From Solirubrobacteraceae bacterium (GTDB lineage Bacteria > Actinomycetota > Thermoleophilia > Solirubrobacterales > Solirubrobacteraceae), in the NCBI GenBank assembly GCA_016462625.1, contig JAEMSV010000086.1, forward strand, positions 1 through 15,107: 15,107 nucleotides of DNA. The letters run 5' to 3'. How positions within the stretch are numbered: position 1 is the stretch's first letter; each line of letters begins with the position of its first letter. Position numbers and translations under genes: made by a program. Positions 12,670 to 15,107 of the stretch are shown one piece after another. Under the pieces are notes generated by a model. It did no database searches, was not told the DNA's origin, and saw only the letters and a program-made list of their open reading frames with translations.

Positions 12670-12681
12670 CGCGCTCGCCCC

Positions 12682-13119
12682 CTAGAAGGCGTCGGGGGGA
12701 CCGGCGGGAGCCGCCGCGTCGGGCGTCTCGGGCTCCCAGTCCACGGCCGCGCCGAGCCCGGCGCTCTTGAGGACCTTCAGGCTGAGCAGCGCGCACTTCA
12801 TGCGGGTCGCGCTGATGTCGATGCCCAGCAGCTCGAGGATGAACTCCTTGTCGAGCTTGACGAGCTCCTCGACCTTCATGCCCTTGACCTCGTCGGAGGC
12901 CATCGACGCCGACGCCTGGCTGATCGCGCAGCCGTGGCCGGAGAAGCGGAGGTCCTCGACGATCCCGTCGGCGTTGACGGCCAGCTCGACGCGCAGCTCG
13001 TCCCCGCACAGCGGGTTGAAGTCCTCGGCGCTGAGCGACGGATCGTCCAGGTGGCCCCAGTTGTGCGGGCGCTTGTAGTGCTCGAGGATCTCTTCGCGAT
13101 ACAGCGATTCCATGCTCAT
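12682..13119 (-). CDS. sufU: SufU-type sulfur-transfer/scaffold protein
   Basis: This 145-aa SufU/IscU-fold protein accepts persulfide sulfur from SufS and passes it to the SufBCD scaffold. The zinc-site residues are present: C38 and D40 (NPLCGDEL), C64 ([13 protein letters not shown]) and C109 ([12 protein letters not shown]). The residue before the third Cys is Lys, as in SufU, not the His of IscU. The C64-C109 spacing is 45 residues, close to E. coli IscU and well short of B. subtilis SufU, so most of the SufU-specific insertion is absent. The tail is Ala/Pro-rich and acidic. The ATG at 13119 shares one base with the sufS stop (TGATG), indicating translational coupling. The SDR gene follows after 12 bp. 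Confidence 0.92.
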   Translation of the reverse strand: MSMESLYREEILEHYKRPHNWGHLDDPSLSAEDFNPLCGDELRVELAVNADGIVEDLRFSGHGCAISQASASMASDEVKGMKVEELVKLDKEFILELLGIDISATRMKCALLSLKVLKSAGLGAAVDWEPETPDAAAPAGPPDAF

Positions 13120-14336
13120 CAGGCGAAGATCTCCTGGACCTTGGCGAGACCGGTGACGAGCGCGTCGACCTCCTCGCGGGTGGAGTGCACGCCGAACGAC
13201 GCGCGGGTCGTCGCGGGCGCGCCCAAGCGCTTCATCAGGATCTGCGCGCAGTGATGCCCGGCACGGACGCAGACATCCCGGGAGCCGAGGATCTCGCCGA
13301 CGTCGTGCGGGTGGACCCCGTCGACCGCGAAGGAGATGACCGCGCCGCGCTCGTCGGCGTCGCGGCCGCCGTGGATCGTGATGCCGGGCAGCTCGGCGAG
13401 GCGCTCGAGCGCGTAAGCCGTGAGGTCGTGCTCGTGGGCGCGGACGTTGTCCATGCCGAGCCGGTCGAGGAAGTCCACGGCGGCGCCGAGGCCGATGACC
13501 TCGGCGATGTTCGACGTGCCGGCCTCGAAGCGCATGGGCGGCTCGGCGTACGTCGAGACGTCGCGTTCGACGCGGCTGATCATGTGTCCGCCGCCGAGGA
13601 ACGGCGGCATGGTGGCCAGCGTCTCGTACCGGCCGTGCAGCACGCCGACGCCGGTCGGGCCGTAGGCCTTGTGACCGGTCCAGGCGTAGAAGTCAGCGTC
13701 GATCGCGGCGAGGTCGACGGGGAACTGGGGGACGGCCTGCGAGCCGTCGATCAGGATGGCGGCTCCGGCCTCGTGGGCGCGCCCGGCCATCTCGGCGACG
13801 GGGTTGATCGTGCCGAGCACGTTGGAGACGTGGGCGACCCCGACGAGCTTCACGCCGCCGGCGCGCAGCAGGTCGTCGTAGACGCCGAGATCGAGCTTGC
13901 CGTCGTCGTCGACCGGCACGTAGGCCAGCCGCGCGCCGGTGCGCTGGGCGAGCATCTGCCACGGCACGAGGTTCGAGTGGTGCTCGAGCTCGGTGACGAC
14001 GATGACGTCGCCGGCGCCGACGTTCTCGCTGCCCCATGCGTATGCGACGAGGTTGATCGCCTCGGTCGCGTTGCGGGTCACGACCGTCGAGCGGGCCTCG
14101 CCGCCGACGAACGCCGCGATGCGCTCACGCGCGCCCTCGAACCGATTGGTCGACTCGACGGCGAGCGGGTAGACGCCGCGGTGCACGCTGGCGCGGGCCG
14201 TCTCGTAGTAGTCGGCCATCGCGTCGAGGACCGGCCGCGGCGTCTGCGACGTGGCGGCCGAGTCCAGGTACGCCAGCCCGGGGTTCCCGTCGAGGACGGG
14301 GAACTCCGAGGCGACGGATGGCGTCAGGGTGGTCAC
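13119..14336 (-). CDS. sufS: SufS cysteine desulfurase (class II)
   Basis: This 405-aa PLP enzyme converts cysteine to alanine and holds the sulfur as a persulfide for SufU. N-terminal [18 protein letters not shown] is typical of SufS. H119/H120 ([11 protein letters not shown]) includes the ring-stacking His, D197 and Q200 (IDGSQAVPQ) contact PLP, and K223 ([12 protein letters not shown]) is the Schiff-base lysine. C363 (RAGHHCAQ) is the active-site cysteine in the short SufS-type loop. [18 protein letters not shown] is also conserved. Its length is normal for the family. The GTG start at 14336 overlaps the sufC stop by 4 bp, and its own stop overlaps sufU by 1 bp, so sufC-sufS-sufU are translated as a coupled block. 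No sufD lies between sufC and sufS as in some operons. Confidence 0.95.
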   Translation of the reverse strand: MTTLTPSVASEFPVLDGNPGLAYLDSAATSQTPRPVLDAMADYYETARASVHRGVYPLAVESTNRFEGARERIAAFVGGEARSTVVTRNATEAINLVAYAWGSENVGAGDVIVVTELEHHSNLVPWQMLAQRTGARLAYVPVDDDGKLDLGVYDDLLRAGGVKLVGVAHVSNVLGTINPVAEMAGRAHEAGAAILIDGSQAVPQFPVDLAAIDADFYAWTGHKAYGPTGVGVLHGRYETLATMPPFLGGGHMISRVERDVSTYAEPPMRFEAGTSNIAEVIGLGAAVDFLDRLGMDNVRAHEHDLTAYALERLAELPGITIHGGRDADERGAVISFAVDGVHPHDVGEILGSRDVCVRAGHHCAQILMKRLGAPATTRASFGVHSTREEVDALVTGLAKVQEIFA

Positions 14337-15094
14337 ACTGCCAATTCTTCGCGCAGCCCGCCGTAGCCCTCGGCCTCGAGGCGGTCGACGAGCTCGGGGC
14401 CACCCTCGGTGGCGATCCGGCCGTCGAACAGGATCGAGACGCGGTCCGGGCGCACGATGTGCAGGATCCGCTGGTAGTGGGTGATGATCAGAACGCCCAT
14501 GCCGGCCTGCTTGGCGACGGTGTTGACGCCGTTGGCGACGACGTTCAGGGCGTCGATGTCGAGGCCGGAGTCGGTCTCGTCGAGGATCGCGACCTTCGGC
14601 CGCTGGAGCGCGAGCTGGAGGATCTCCAGGCGCTTCTTCTCGCCGCCGGAGAAGCCGTCGTTGAGGTAGCGCGCCGAGAACTCCTTCGGCACGTTCGTGA
14701 GCTCCATGGCCGCCTCGACGGTCTTGCGGAACTCCTTGAGGCTGACGTCCTCCTCGCCGCGCGCCTCGCGGTGCGCGTTCATGACCATGCGGAGGTACTT
14801 GGTGATGGTCACACCGGGGATGGCGACCGGGTACTGGAAGGCCATGAAGAGGCCGGCGCGAGCGCGCTCGTCGGCGTCCGCCTCGGTGATGTCCACGCCG
14901 TCGAACGTGATCGTGCCCTCGGTGACCTCGAGGCTCGGGTGCCCCATGATCGTGTTCGCGAGGGTGGACTTGCCGGACCCGTTCGGGCCCATGAGCGCAT
15001 GGACCTCGTCGGTGTTCACGGTCAGATCCACGCCCTTCAGGATCTGCTTGTCGTCAGCCTGGACGTGGAGGTTCTTGATCTCGAGGATGCTCAT
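14333..15094 (-). CDS. sufC: SufC ATPase of the SUF Fe-S assembly complex
   Basis: This 253-aa ABC-type ATPase drives the SufBC2D scaffold in the cytosol. It has no membrane segments. It has Walker A GPNGSGKS (36-43), a Q-loop in FMAFQYPVAIPG (83-94), a SufC-like signature NDGFSGGEKKR (145-155), Walker B VAILDETDSGLD (168-179) and the H-loop histidine H206 (IITHYQRIL). All are intact. The ATG at 15094 has a good ribosome site, GGAGAAG (15096-15102, minus strand). Only 13 bp upstream are visible, so whether sufD or another gene precedes it is unknown. It is the first visible gene of the sufC-sufS-sufU-SDR transcription unit. Confidence 0.96.
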   Translation of the reverse strand: MSILEIKNLHVQADDKQILKGVDLTVNTDEVHALMGPNGSGKSTLANTIMGHPSLEVTEGTITFDGVDITEADADERARAGLFMAFQYPVAIPGVTITKYLRMVMNAHREARGEEDVSLKEFRKTVEAAMELTNVPKEFSARYLNDGFSGGEKKRLEILQLALQRPKVAILDETDSGLDIDALNVVANGVNTVAKQAGMGVLIITHYQRILHIVRPDRVSILFDGRIATEGGPELVDRLEAEGYGGLREELAV

Positions 15095-15107
15095 GCTTCT
15101 CCGGTGG

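Noticed and set aside
1..15107. Mobile element, CRISPR, tRNA or phage content explaining the split SUF operon
   Set aside because: No transposase, integrase, spaced direct repeats, or tRNA-like cloverleaf was found on either strand by reading.

Overview
This is a G+C-rich chromosomal segment with long codon-biased genes, GTG starts and tightly packed operons. It is most consistent with a high-GC actinobacterium. A Thermoleophilia (Solirubrobacter-like) host is my best guess, based on a SUF iron-sulfur operon that carries a Rieske ferredoxin and on promoters that look leaderless. That assignment is inference. Every base lies in or within about 115 bp of a gene, so there is no unexplained gap over 300 bp. 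I see no tRNA, rRNA, IS element, transposase, CRISPR array or phage gene.

Layout. (1) Left edge, minus strand: the 5' part of sufB (cut by the window edge), a Rieske ferredoxin directly upstream of it, and then a degenerate metallo-beta-lactamase-fold gene. (2) 1.7-4.2 kb: an exported serine beta-lactamase/esterase-like protein (+), an exported LAS-type metallopeptidase-like protein (-), and a small exported protein of unknown function (+). (3) 4.2-8.6 kb: three tandem paralogous exported proteins of 461, 468 and 476 aa that look like clan GH-A glycoside hydrolases with a C-terminal beta domain. Each ends in a proline-rich linker of different length and a conserved two-cysteine tail. (4) 8.7-11.9 kb: a three-gene operon with ATGA overlaps, FAD amine oxidase-like / DUF1365 / cyclopropane-fatty-acid-synthase-like. 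It has the same order as M. tuberculosis Rv0449c-Rv0448c-Rv0447c (ufaA1) and implies modification of unsaturated membrane acyl chains. (5) Right part, minus strand: sufC-sufS-sufU with overlapping genes, followed 12 bp later by a short-chain dehydrogenase that converges on and overlaps the lipid operon.

How it fits together. The two ends belong to one SUF iron-sulfur assembly system: SufC ATPase, SufS desulfurase and SufU on the right, SufB scaffold and Rieske on the left. They lie in the same orientation but are separated by about 11.7 kb, which is mostly cell-envelope functions: exported hydrolases, a peptidoglycan-peptidase-like protein and lipid modification. sufD is not in the window. 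Several of the genes in between have a TANNNT -10-like hexamer 6-7 nt before the start codon, as expected for leaderless mRNAs. Upstream regions of the exported-protein and lipid genes share a TGAAC-type element. The most distinctive content is the triplicated glycosidase-like family with its conserved CX6C C-terminal tail.
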